Source: Letharia columbiana
Lineage: Eukaryota > Ascomycota > Lecanoromycetes > Lecanorales > Parmeliaceae
Direction of reading: 5' to 3'
DNA length: 64,000 nt
Assembly (NCBI RefSeq): GCF_014066305.1
Contig: NW_023501044.1
Span: 946,001 to 1,010,000 of the forward strand
Shown here: positions 36,300 to 48,700 of the stretch, piece by piece
How positions within the stretch are numbered: position 1 is the stretch's first letter
How the letters are laid out: every line of letters starts with the position of its first letter
The notes under the pieces: generated by a model
The model's input: the letters and a program-made list of their open reading frames with translations, nothing else
Told to the model about the DNA's origin: nothing
Databases searched by the model: none
Translations under genes and position numbers: made by a program

Positions 36300-38350
36300 G
36301 AAAGAGAATTAAAAAGAATAAATAGTATAAGAAGAGATAGAGAATAATAGAGGAGGTAAGATTAAAGGGCGAAGATCTTTTTTAGCCTTATAAATTCTAT
36401 AAATAGAATTATTAATTATAAAACTATAATAGATTAATAAAAAAAATAACCCTTTTATCTTCGCCGCTTAAAATACTAATCTTTAAATAAAGGCGAGTTA
36501 ATATTTTTAATTTTCTCTAATTATTAATAAAGAAAAAAAATAAAGAAGACTTAACTATAGAAGGCGAATTCGATTTACACTTTATCTTTAATAGTAAAAA
36601 GCGAGATATTAAGAGAAGTAATTTTATTAAGTTATATTAAATTAAAATCTAAATCTAGACTTTAATCTTTATATATATTAATATAAAAGAGTAAAATAAT
36701 ATTTACTCGTTATAGTAAGAAAGGAAGAGATATTATCGCTTTAGCGATATTAATTCTTAGAGATAATAAATAACTTTATCTAAAAATATCTTTCGAATTA
36801 TAAGAAAAATAAAATAAATTAATTCTAAAATAAATTATAAAGAGATTAAAGAAAATTATAAAGCTTAAAAATATAATATCTATAAAATTCTATAACGCTA
36901 AAAATTAGATAGTATATTATTATTCTTCTATAATTATTAAAGAAATTAAAAATTAGAGCTTTTATATTAATTTAATAATTATATATATTATTAAATATTA
37001 TATAAAAAGACTTTAAATATATATAACGAATAAGAGCTCGCTAAATATTATAGATTTTTATCTTCTAACTATATAGATAGTAGAGATAAAAAACTTTAAA
37101 GATCTAAAATTCTAGATAAGATATTAGAAGTTTAAAAGCGTTATAAATAATAAGATTATAATTATTTTTAAAAAAAGTCTTAGAGTATATAACTTTAAGT
37201 TTATAATTAATTAATTAAGATTAAGATATAATAAAATATTTAATATTAAATTTAGATTAATAAATCTAATTAAGATATATAATATTTATAAAAAAATATA
37301 TTTAATAATAAAGTATAAGAAACTATAGACGCTAAAATCTACGAATATTATAAAGTTCTTTCTTATAAAGAATAGACTTATTATATTATAATTATAACTA
37401 TATATAAAATATAAATAATCTTACTTAATATTTATTTAATTCTAAATTTAGATTATTTTAGAAAAATATATAATATAATATAGAGTTATAAAGTTAATAT
37501 TCTACTACTTTAAGAGATAAACCTATTTAATAAGATTATAAAATACTATAAAAGATTATTTTTATAAATAATTATTATAATCTATTAAGTCGAAAAGAAC
37601 GAAATCGCTATTATTATAAATATTAAATCTATAAAATAATAAAAAAATAAGAATTTAAATTATATTATTTATAAAGAGGGTAATAAAAGAATTCTAATCT
37701 ATAAGATTAAATATAAAGAATATATATTTATAATAATATCGATATACACTTTAATTAAAGAAGATAAAAGATTATTATAGCTAAAAATAAATATAAAAGC
37801 GTTTAAATAAGTATTACTATAAATACTCTATAACGTAATAGAGAGAAATTAAAATCTTACGCTAGTCGCTATAAATAAAATCTTTATAATTTCTTTATCT
37901 TTCTTATAGCTATAAACGCTATTTAAATTATTATTAAATTTTAATAGAAATAGCGTATATTATCTAATAATTAATTAAAGAATTTAAAATCTAAATTTTA
38001 AAGCTTTTATATATTTCTTAGAGAGTAAAATCCTAGTTTTTAAAATTAATCGAATCTATATTTAAGATAATTAAATAAAAAAATTAAAGAGTTAAAAGAT
38101 AATATTTAATAAATTATCTATCGATTATAAGACTATAATAATTATAATAAGAATAATCTTTATAATTATTTAAAAACTCGGGCGATAGAAATTATTACTT
38201 TTACTTCTATAAAGAAATTAAGTATAAATCTTATATTTAAAAATATTATAAATACTTTTAAAGGAAAACTTAATAAAAGAGTAAATAATTTATAAGATAT
38301 TAATAGTATAATTTATAAAATAAATTATAAAGAATAATTATAAAATAAAT
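36300..38350 (+). pseudogene. LINE upstream coding region (ORF1 and/or endonuclease), unresolved
   Basis: Reading through stops gives long Lys/Glu/Asn-rich stretches, starting with a very basic run near 36270-36350. A LINE should carry a nucleic-acid binding ORF1 and an endonuclease before its polymerase, and this is where they would lie, but I cannot point to catalytic residues. Confidence 0.4.
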
Positions 38351-38499
38351 TAGAAATTTAAGTATAATCTATAGCGTAATTATCTATAACTATAAAAAAA
38401 AGATATCTTAAATTATTAAATTTCGAGCTAGAGAAAAAAATAATAATTATTAAAATACGCGAGGAATAGCTTATAGATATATATAATTAATTCTATTTC

Positions 38500-39750
38500 T
38501 ATAATACTATAACTAAATATCTTATTCTTAATAAGAAATTAATAAGATAATTTTTTATAAGGATTAAATATATAAATTATAGCTTTATCGAGATCTTAAA
38601 AAATAATTAAAAAGAGATATATATAGATTTAAAGGGTATTCTTAGAATAATAATAGATTACTATTAAAATCTTTACGATATAAAGTCTTTAAATAAAAGA
38701 GTTTAAAATAAAATTTTATAGTATATAATAGATCGAGTAAGCTCGATAGATATTATTAAAATAAAGGATCTTATTAAAGCTTAAGAGATATAAACTACTA
38801 TTCGCTAGGCGTTTTTAAAACTCTTATTAAATAAAGATAATCTTTTAAACGAGTTTTATAAAGCTATTATAAGATAAAAAGAAGAAGAAAAAAAGGAAAT
38901 CTCGATTATTATTATCTAATTAATCTTTTTCTATAACTAGATATAGCGAGAGTAGAAACTCTTAAAATATTAAACGAATAAGATTCTAACTATTCTTTTT
39001 AAAAATAAAAGAAAATAAATCGATATTAAGAATTATTATTCTCTATTTATTATAAATATAAATTATAAAATCTTTATAGATATTTTAATATAATATTTAA
39101 TAAAAGCTCTAAATAGAGTAATTAACGAATAATAATTAATCTTCTTATTAAAGAGACTTATTAATAATAATATTAAAATAATTTAATACTTAATAGCTAA
39201 ATATAAATCTATTAAAAAATTATTATAAAAATAAAGAAAATTTTTTTTTTTTTCTCGATTAGAAAAAAGTATATAATTAAGTTAATTATAAGTTTTTTCT
39301 AGCGATCTTAAAAGAACTAGATATATTTAAGAAATTTATTATTTAGATATATCTTATCTATAAAAAACTTAAAATTAAGATTTATATTAATAATTATATT
39401 AAAAAAATAATTATAATATAAAATAATATAAGATAAAGAAATTCTCTAAGCTATTTTCTATTTATAATTATAATTAAAGATTTTATCTAATATATTATCT
39501 ATAACTCTTAAATTTTAAGAATATAAATAGAGAGTAAAATATTAAAGATAATAATATATATTAATAATATAATAATTATAATATAATTTTAAATAGAGAT
39601 AAATATTATAATAGCGATTTTAAGAGTTTATTACGCTATAATTAACGCGAGAATTAATTAAAATAAATTATATATATTATATATAAAAAATATTATTTAT
39701 ATCTATATTATTAATATAAAGAAAATTTCTTTTAAAAATCTTTATAAATA
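38500..39750 (+). pseudogene. LINE reverse transcriptase relic
   Basis: Codons 39022-39060 read D-I-K-N-Y-R/Y-x-L-x-I-I-N-T-type sequence followed by Y-K-I-F, the first polymerase motif of LINEs. Next come relics of Q-x-x-F-L-x-x-R-x-I-x-D-N (about 39110-39180) and R-Q-G-D-x-L-S (about 39425-39450). Codons 39557-39568 read tat-att-aat-aat, the RIP form of Y/F-A-D-D, at the expected distance. The N-Y-R-P-L-S/N-T-x-Y-K-I-F combination is nearer the L1/Tx1 group than the Tad/I group, by memory of the families. The enzyme copies its RNA at the nicked target. Inactive here. Confidence 0.72.
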
Positions 39751-42310
39751 TCTAGAGATATCGATTAGAGTAGATATTAATCTTTAATTAGATAATTTTT
39801 AAATTAAAATTCTATAAAAAACTAAGAGATTAATATAAAATTAATCGCGATTTTATTTATCTCTTAAAAGTAAAGTAATAATTAAAACTACCTTTATAAT
39901 ATCTTTATCTAAATTTATCTTATAATTTCTATATATATTCTTAATAATATATAACGAATTAGAAAAGAAGTACTATAAATTAATATAGAATAATAAAATT
40001 CGAGATACTATTCGCGATCTTTATATTTATTATTAAATAAAAAAAAATAAAGTTAAAATAATTAATTTATAAATTATTATTAATAAGAGTATTATAGCTA
40101 TAATTAATAGAGTAATTAATTTTCTCAAATTAATATAAGCTATTCTAGCTAAAAATATTCTAATATTATATATTTAAAGCCTTCTATATATCTTAATATT
40201 TATTAATTTTTAAATAATCTAATTCTTTAATTAATTTAATTATATTTTAAAGCTAATATAGACTATCTAATAGCGATAAAAAAAGATATCTATATAAATC
40301 CTTTAAATTAAATCTTTTTAAACTACTACGAAACTATTAGCGACGTTAATATTCTATTATTTATTATTAGAGAAAACTAGTTTAAAAGATATAAAAAAGT
40401 TTAACTTTAAAATTTAATAAGCTTTATAAAATAAGGATATTAGAATCTTAGAAGATATATAAGACTTAATATATATAATTTTTATAATTTTAATTAAAAT
40501 AGTATATAGTAAGTACTCTTTTTAAATTAACTATATTATTAATAAATTAATCTTTAACGCTATTTTATCTAATTAATATCTATTACTTTTAGATTTATAT
40601 ATATAAAAATTAAATATACTTTAATAGAAATACTTTATAGAGATTAATAATTATCTTATTTCTTTATCGAAGATTAGCTTTTAATAAGTCTATTAGATAA
40701 TCTTAGATAAGAGATTAAAAGCTATTAATTTTAGCGATAGAATTAAAAGCTCTATTCTTATTTATTAATATTATTATAAATTAAGAGTCTTAATAAATAG
40801 AATATAGATTATAACTTATAATAAGTTTAGAATATTATATATAGAGAATCTTCTCTAACGATTACTCTATAGAAAGATTTAATTAAAAATTAATTTTATT
40901 TAAATATCGATATAATAATAGCTATATTCTATTTATAGTATTAATTAGTTTTTATTTTATATATAAATTAAGTATATAATATTAAAAGCGATATAAGAAG
41001 AGTTCTCTATTATTTTAGATCGACTAATTTCTAATTTAATATCTAAGATAAAGATTATTAATAAGATAATCGCTTTTATAATATTTAATTTTAATCTAAG
41101 AAATATTAATAAGAGATAATAAAATATTCTCTATTAGATTATTATTTAAACTCTATAAAAGTGTTATCTTTTATATAATTTTAGCGATCTAGTTATATAT
41201 TAATTTCTAGATACTATTTAAAATTATTATTAAACTTTAATTTAAAAGTAAATTCTTATAGATCGAGTTTTATATCTTTATAAGATATATTAAATTAAAA
41301 AGTATAATATATAGATATTTAAGAATCTTTAAGATAAGTTTCTCGATTAAATAAAGGTTTATAAAGACCTTATTTATTTAATATTCAATTTTCTTATAAT
41401 AATAAATTAAATTAAGTGTAAAATAGTAAAAATAATTAAGAAGTTAGATAATATTATAAAGAATAAAAATATAGATATTAGCGATATTAGCGATTAAGAT
41501 AAATTAACGAGCCTAAATCTATTATTTAAATAATTTCTTATTTTTTTACTTACGCTCTTTTATCTCTAATTTATTTAATTTAATATTAATTTAATAGAGT
41601 TATTTAATATAATCTCTCTCTATAAAGATCTTTATATAGTACTCTATATATACTTAAACGAGAGTGATTTATAAGTTCGAGTTCCTATAGATTTCTAGAT
41701 AGAGTATCTTTATTAAGGCGGCTATCTTAAGCTAAATAGCCGAATAAAATAAATAACTTTCAAATTAATATTAGTAGTAATAGATTTATTAAAGAATAAT
41801 CTAAGAATATTAATAGGGGATTTAAAAGATAGATAAAAGAAATATATATCTTAGATACTTAGTAATATTTAGATAAGCGATATCGAGAGCGAATTTATTT
41901 ATAATTAATAGATTAATAGAAATATAGAAGAAATATAATTATATAAATAGATAAAAGAATTATTATTCGATTTTAAACGCGTCTAGTATAACTACTATAA
42001 CTATTATATTTAAATATCTATTTAATCTACTAATAGTAGATTAAACTTTATTATTTTTATAGCGTTAGAAAGCGTATACTAAGCTCTATAATTTATGAAA
42101 TTATAAAGAAATAATATTCGTAGAAAGCTAGTTATTTTAGAGTATAAAACTTCTATATATAAATTTTTAATAAGAAAACTTAAGAGAGCTAGCGAGCTAA
42201 TTTAGTTAGTCTAGCTAAAAGATATAATAATCTTAAATTTATAATTAGCTATATATATAAATTCAAGATTTTTAAGCTTAGTCCTATCTTATTCTTTTAT
42301 ATATACTAAT

Positions 42311-42748
42311 AAATATATAATAATAACTTTCCTATAATGAAGAAATAGATTTTCTCTAAAAAAGTAGATTTTTTAATTTAAAGAAAGGAACGTCTTTTAA
42401 TATAGAAAGTGTTATTTTAATAAAAGAAAACTTCTTAATATAAGAGTAATCTCTAATACGAAATAGTAAGAAATAATACGTTAATATAGAAAAGTCGATA
42501 TTACTATTAATTATTAAGATTATAGATATAAGAAGTAAGTATATATTTCGAGAAAGTAGTTTTACGAAGAAGAAAGATGTTTCTGTATATGATTCTAATT
42601 AATTAATTAATTCTTTAGAAAGCTATAAAGAAACGAAGAAAGTAGTTATACGTTAAGACGCTAAGTTACGCTAGGCTAAGCTACGCTAAATTACGAAAAC
42701 GTAATAATAATTCTATAAAAACGTCTTAAGAGCTTAATAAAATATCTT
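42311..42748. other. Spacer between F1 and F3
   Basis: About 440 bp of RIP-affected sequence. It has a short imperfect repeat around GCTAAGCTACGCTAA (about 42655-42700) and a TTAATTAATTAATT run. I see no gene. Confidence 0.5.
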
Positions 42749-44308
42749 ATTAGTATATATAATAGAATAAGATAGAGCTAAGCTTGAAAATCTTAAGTTT
42801 ATATATATAGCTAATTATTAATTTATTAGATTTATACTCTTTAATTAGATCGACTAAATTAGCCCGCTAGCCCTTCTAAGCCTTTTTATTTAAAAATTTA
42901 TATATAAAAGTTTTATACTCTAAAATAATCAGCTTTTTACGAATATTATTTTTTTATAATTTCGTAAACTATAGAGCTTAGTATACGCTTTTTAATAATA
43001 TAAAAATAATGAAATTTAATCTATTATTAATAAGTTAAATTAATGTTTAAATATTATAATTATATTAAACGCGTTCGAGATCGAATAATAACTCTTTTAT
43101 CTATTTATATAATTATATTTCTTCTATAATTTTATTAATTTACTAATTATAAATATATTTATTCTTTTTACTCCTCGCTTTTATATTACTAGATCTATAG
43201 AATATATATATCTCTTTACTTACCTTAGAGGAAATATACGATTCGAGTATGTCACGTAATTATATTATTGACTCGATATCTATTATAACTTTCAATCGAC
43301 GCTTAATCAACTTTTCGTTGATATTAAATTTTCTATAATAGTAAATTATTCGATATTAAAAATAAATAGATGATTATTTAATAATTCCTTTATTATATAT
43401 TAAGGTTTAAACTAGTTCGGATATCTCGCTTCGCTTATAATAGCCTATTTATCAACGTCACGTGATTTATTTTTCGATTTTTCGATTTTTCTCGAAATTT
43501 AATATATAAGTAAGATATATAGCCCTATAGGGCTGTGGGACTTAAAGAAAATTTCGAAAAATTTCATATATTACCGCTACTCATTAATTATCTACTAGTA
43601 ATATATTAATATATTACTTTATAGCGTAGTAATGAAATAATAATAAATCGATATCTCTTTCGTATTTCATTAATTGTTCATTAACTATTCATTAATAATA
43701 AATTTAATATAATTCTCTATAAATAGAAAGTTTTATATAACTCTATTCGATATACATTATATAGAACGTAAAATCTAAATATATTTGATATATAGTCCTT
43801 ATTATATAAATCGTATTATTATCGCTAATAACTTATCTATTTTCTATTAATAGTAGATTCCCATATGTAGTAGCTTTCGTAAGATATCTATTAAAGTCTC
43901 TATTAATACTCTTAAATTATCTTTTAACGAATTTATTATTACTAATAATCGAGGCCGTAAGCGAGCTTAATAACTATTTATTACTATTTATAAACACGCT
44001 AAAAGACTCTTTAAAAGAGCTTAAATAAATATATTTTCCTTTATATACTTCTTCTAAGTTAGCGATAATACCTTTTAATTTAATAATATTATCTCTTAAA
44101 ACGCGTTTTTCCTTCTAATTCGTTCTTTATTACTCTATTTTAAAGCTTCTTAACGTATATTAGATTTTAAATATTATTAAAAAAAAGCTTTTAAATAAGA
44201 GAAAGATAATATAGAAAATTCTCTATTATAAGACTTATTAATAAATTTCTTTAATAATAACTCTTTTAATAGCTTATATTCTTTTAATCTATCTTTTTAT
44301 AAGAGTAA
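42749..44308 (-). repeat. F repeat, copy 3 (reverse), split by M3 and truncated
   Basis: Starts with ATTAGTATATATAATAGAATAAG, the reverse complement of the F end, and follows F in reverse to 43220; M3 interrupts to 43886; F resumes to about 44308, where F2 begins in the opposite orientation. The start of F (hairpin end) is missing. Confidence 0.72.
43221..43886 (-). mobile_element. Miniature element M, copy 3 (666 bp, strongly mutated)
   Basis: Reverse complement of copy 1, ends TACCTTAGAGG and CGTAAGATA. Comparison with F1 near 35041-35080 shows the uninterrupted site TTTAxTTATCTTTTAAAG, so the insertion duplicated TA. RIP has removed most CA/TG, but a core TCAACGTCACGTGATTTAT is unchanged. 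Confidence 0.85.
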
Positions 44309-46591
44309 TAAGTAAAGGCCTATGAATTAAATTCATGGGGTTGGATTTTTCTAAGTTAAATGAAGTTGGATTTTTTTAAGTTAAATGAAATTTTAGCTCT
44401 AGCTCTAAGTTAAATCGAACTCTAATCGCTTACTATACGTTTTTAATCTACTTCTATTACTATTAAATTAAATTAATCTATATAATATATAGATATATAT
44501 ATATAAAGAGAGGCGCGCTAAGGTTTAATTGAAAAGATATATTAAATATAAAGAATTAATTTATAATAATTACTTATAAAAAATAGAGAAAGATTATATT
44601 CTTATAATAATAATAAGTATTAAAATATCGAAAAGAAATAAAGATAATATATTAATTAGTGATATAAATCTCATAATATCTTCTATCGTAGTAAAATTTC
44701 TCGAATAATAAAATAGCTATAGATATCGAACGATTTCAATTCATTTAAATATATATTATTCGATATTTCTTCTATAGAGGCTTAATTAACTATAATCGTT
44801 ATAGTAGATTCTTCTCTTATAACGTTATTATAATAATATATTATATTAATATAATAAGAATAATAGATTAAATTATAGTAATACTCTTCGCTTATTAAGT
44901 AATAATTTAATATAAAATCGTAAAGAGTATATAATATAGAATCTTGAAGAGCTAAGCTATATTCTTAATGATAATAATCTTATTATCACTTAGTTTCTCC
45001 GTAATATTCTTTATAATATTCTTCGTAATATTCTTTATATTTATTTATTATAATTTCTTCTCTTACTTCTTAATATAGTAGAGATAATAGATTAAATTAT
45101 AGTAGTATTCTTCGCTTACTAAGTAATAATTTAATATAAAACTATAGAGAATATATAATATAAGATCTTAAAGAGTTAAGTCGTATTCTTAATACTAGAA
45201 ATCTTATTACTACTTAATTTCTTTATAGTATTCTCTATATTAATTTATTATATTAACTTCTCTTATATTAATTAAGTAGATTAATATAAAATTATAAAAA
45301 GTAGATCTATTATATTATTACTATTAATAATTATCTCTATAATATTCTCTATAATATTCTTTATATTTATTTATTATAGATTCTTCTCTTATTTAATTAA
45401 ATACGAGAGTATTAAGAGTAAATATATTTATATTAATAAAATTAATAGAATTAATAAAATAATAAAAGAAAAATAATTATAAAAATAGATAAAAGAATTA
45501 TTATTTAATCTCGAACGCGTCTAATATAATTATTATATTTAAATATTAATTTTATTTATTAATAGTAAGTTAAACTTTTTAAATTATATTATATAGACTT
45601 TATAATATATAGATAACGCGCGATATAGCTAGTAAGCTTTATTAGAGATTAAATAAAATTTAAATAAAGATTAAAAGATAAGTTAAAAGAATATAAGCTA
45701 TTAAAAAAGTTATTATTAAAGAAATCTATTAATAGATCTTATAATAGAGAATTTTCGATCGCCTCTCTCTCTTTTTAAAAGTCTCTTTTTAATAATATTT
45801 AGAATCTAATACGCGTTAAGAGATTTTAAAATAAAATAATAAAGAATAAATAGAGAGAAAAAACGCGTTTTAGAAGATAATATTGCTAGATTAAAAAGTA
45901 TTATCACTAGCTTAAAAAAAACTATAGAGAAGAATATATTTATTTAAGCTCTTTTTAAAGATTTTTTAATACGTTTATAAGTAATAATAGATAGTTATTA
46001 AACTCGCTTATAAGATTAATTATTAATAATAATAAATTCGCGAAGAAGTAATTTAAAAGTATTAATAGAGGCTTTAAAAGATAAATAAAAGAGATATATA
46101 TATTTTAGATATTAAGTAATCTTTAGATAAGGGATATCGAAGATAATTATATTTATATTAATGAAATTAATAAAATTAATAAAGTAATAGAAGAAAAATA
46201 ATTATATAAATAGATAAAAGAATTATTATTTAATTTCGAACGCGTTTAATATAACTATAATATTTAAATATTAATTTAATTTATTAATTTAATTTATTAG
46301 TTTAATTTATTAATAGTAGATTAAACTTTATAATTTTTATAGCATTAGAAAGCGTAAAGCGAGCTTTATAATTTAAGGAATTATAAAGTAACTATATATA
46401 TCGTAAGCTAAGTACTTTAAAGTATAAAATTTCTATATATAAATTTTTAATAAGAGAGGCGCGAAAGAGCTATTAAGCTAACTTAGCCGATCTAATTAAA
46501 AAGCGTATAAAATTCGAATTTATAATTAACTATATATATAAAATTAAGATTTTTAAGCTTAGCTCTATCTTATTCTTTTATATATACTAAT
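44309..46591 (+). repeat. F repeat, copy 2 (about 2.28 kb, uninterrupted)
   Basis: Runs from AAGTAAAGGCCTATGAATTAAATTCATGG to TTTTATATATACTAAT. It lacks X, giving the empty site for it, and has a duplicated GTTGGATTTTT-containing piece near 44340-44385. Internal about 250-bp units are visible from 44760 to 45420. Non-coding. Confidence 0.75.
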
Positions 46592-46697
46592 ATGAAAATA
46601 TAAATATAATAAGTAGTATATAGTAAAGATAATTATTCTTCTATTAAGAAGTAACTACTTATAATACTAAGCTAAGATTCTTATTAAGATATCTTCT
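46592..46697. other. Short spacer between F2 and M4
   Basis: About 100 bp of AT-rich sequence with no recognisable feature; probably continuous with 47364 onward, since M4 is an insertion. Confidence 0.4.
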
Positions 46698-47363
46698 TAT
46701 CTTAGAGAAAATATACGATTAGAGTATACTACGTAACTATACTATTAACTCGATATTTATTATAACTTTCAATTAACTTTCAATTAACTTTTTATTAATA
46801 TTAGAATTTCGATAATATTAAATTATTCGATATTCGAAATAAATAGATAACTATTTCGTTATTTCCTTATTATATATTAAGATTTAAACTAGTTCGAGTA
46901 TCTCGCTTCGCTTATAATAGCCTATTTATCAACGTCACGTGATTTATTTTTCGATTTTTCGATTTTTCTTAAAATTTAATATATAAGTAAGATATATAGT
47001 TCTATAGAGCTGTGGAACTTAGAGAAATTTTCGAAAAACTTTATATATTATCGCTAGCCATTAATTCTCTACTAGTAATATATTAATATATTACTTTATA
47101 GCGTAGTATTAAAATAATAATAAATCGATATATCTTTTATATTTTATTAACTATTTATTAACTATTTATTAATAATAAATTTAACTAAATCTATTATAAA
47201 TAGAAAATCTTATATAACTCTATTCGATATACGTTATATGAAACGTAAAATCTAAATATATTCGATATATAGTTCTTATTATATAAATCGTATAATTATC
47301 GCTAATAATTTATTAATTTTCTATTAATAGTAAATTTTCATATATAGTAGCTTTCGTAAGATA
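46698..47363 (-). mobile_element. Miniature element M, copy 4 (666 bp, strongly mutated)
   Basis: Reverse complement of copy 1 with ends TATCTTAGAG and CGTAAGATA (RIP forms of the inverted ends). Same length to the base as the other three copies. Keeps the core TCAACGTCACGTGATTTAT. Confidence 0.83.
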
Positions 47364-48525
47364 GTAGATATAAAGATAGATAAAATCATATACTTATATA
47401 ACCGCGATAGCTTACTATAATAATATATTATAAATAAAAAGAAAGCTTATAGTAACTACGTTATATATATAAGTAAAGAATATTATATAAGTTATTATAA
47501 AGTAAGTAAATATAATAATAAGCTCTTATATAGTTAATTTCTTTCTTTTAAGTATTATAATCGCAATCTTTATAATAAACTTTAAAAACTTTATTAATAA
47601 TAGAGATGCTATTATAATAAAATAATTAATTATAGAAAACTTCTATAGTATTATTATAGTAGAATAATTAATTATAAAAGACTTCTATAAATACGTCGTT
47701 AATAGCGAAGATAGTAGCTTTGATAGCGAAGATAATAGCTATAACTTTAATAGCGGAGATAGTAACTTTAATAGCGAAGGTAGTAGCTATAACTCTAGCG
47801 ATATAGCAATCTTATAGTCTTTTATTAATTTCGAAGTATCGTCTAGCTACTTAACATTATACTATTAATTATACTTAAAACTATATTCTTTCTAACGTAC
47901 TAGGTATTCGACTAATTAATTCTTATCGCGATATTTAATATACTTATTAAATAAGGATTATAGCTTATATAGTTTATAATTATTAATATCGCCTTTTATA
48001 TAAATAGAATTAAGCTCTTTAAATAGTAGTTTATAAAAAAGATTAATATTAGTAGATTATAATTCTAGCTATACTATCGAGAATATAAAATAAACTTTTT
48101 AATAATTAAATATATCGAGATAATAAGTTTACTTATTTATTTTAATAATAACTTTAAAAGAGTTAATATAGTATTAATTAATCTTATCTATTTTAATAAT
48201 ATTAATAAATTATAAGATAAAGTAATCTTTATATAGATATAAGAGTATCTTATCTCTCTTTCTAAAGTATATAAATTAATATTTATAATTATAATAAAAC
48301 TTCTAAGATATTTAAACGAAGCTTATTATATTAATAGCTTTAATTCTAGTAATAGTATATATCTATTATAATAATTCGAATAATATAATAAGATTAAGAA
48401 TTTTATTAAGAGAAAATTCGTAGAAGAGCTTATTCGATAATTTAATTATAATAACTAATTATATATTATTAAGTAATATTTATATATATAAGAGAATAAT
48501 AAGCTATATTAAAGGCTTTTCTAGA
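47364..48525 (+). pseudogene. Unidentified coding relic with acidic Ser/Asp repeat
   Basis: I do not recognise this gene. At 47704-47799 two copies of a 48-bp unit keep one reading frame and encode Ser-Glu-Asp-Ser-Ser-Phe-Asp-like acidic repeats. The frame stays readable with RIP-type stops to about 48420, giving a Leu/Ile/Tyr-rich product without a motif I can name. It might be the N-terminal half of a DNA transposase or a gag-like protein. It is bounded by M4 on the left and the F4 fragment on the right. Its RIP load is lighter in the repeat than downstream. Confidence 0.4.
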
Positions 48526-48591
48526 ATTAGTATATATAAAAGAATAAGATAGAGCTAAGCTATAAAATCTTAAATTTATATACCTTAGAGT
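48526..48591 (-). repeat. F repeat, copy 4 (reverse, 66-bp fragment)
   Basis: Starts ATTAGTATATATAAAAGAATAAG like the other reverse copies and breaks off at a TA, where a TACCTTAGAG-ended sequence begins. Confidence 0.7.
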
Positions 48592-48700
48592 AAATACGCA
48601 CTTTGAGAATTTTCGGCTAACCTTCCCTACTCACACAGTTAAGAAACATATCTTATTGACTTAATATCCATTTTTCGAATTTCTATTAATATATTATATA
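48592..48700 (+). mobile_element. End of a further TACCTTA-type element, lightly mutated
   Basis: Starts TACCTTAGAGTAAATACGC, close to the inner-strand terminus of M (TACCTTAGAGGAAATACAC), and sits at a TA inside F. The following 90 bp differ from M and retain CA and TG. It could be the terminal repeat of a larger relative of M. I did not find its other end. Confidence 0.45.

Larger units (their letters stand above)
35524..41768 (+). mobile_element. LINE (non-LTR retrotransposon), 6.2 kb, inserted in F1
   Basis: Flanked by a 17-bp perfect duplication (35507-35523 and 41769-41785), a length typical of target-primed reverse transcription, and lacking LTRs. F1 sequence continues correctly on the right. 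The 5' end is a small less-mutated GC-richer piece (35524-35600) with a hairpin ATCGTCG-A-CGACGAT. An 18-A run sits at 35712-35729. The reverse transcriptase is recognisable at about 38500-39700. A potential hairpin (CGGCTAT/ATAGCCG, about 41743-41766) is close to the 3' end, which is A-rich but has no clean poly(A). No frame is open. Confidence 0.82.
31779..42310 (+). repeat. F repeat, copy 1, with nested X, mini-LTR and LINE
   Basis: F is a non-coding repeat of about 2.3 kb when uninterrupted. It starts near AAGTAAAGGCCC with a hairpin (CATGAATT/AATTCATG type), then has a variable number of about 280-bp units (33800-34700) and about 250-270-bp units (34826-35523), and ends CTATCTTATTCTTTTATATATACTAAT. 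In this copy the F pieces are 31779-32065, 33727-35523 and 41786-42310, separated by element X and a LINE. Other copies are at 42749 (reverse), 44309, 48526 (reverse fragment), 58376 and 62512 (reverse). I see no coding capacity and could not fix terminal duplications, so the mechanism is open. Confidence 0.7.

Noticed and set aside
35524..41768. LTR retrotransposon in place of a LINE
   Set aside because: No LTR pair or primer site at the ends, a 17-bp instead of 5-bp duplication, and polymerase motifs of the LINE type.
31779..42310. F as a Helitron
   Set aside because: One end reads CTAA-T and there is a terminal hairpin, but hairpin and CTAA are at opposite ends and the TC start is absent, so I left the class open.
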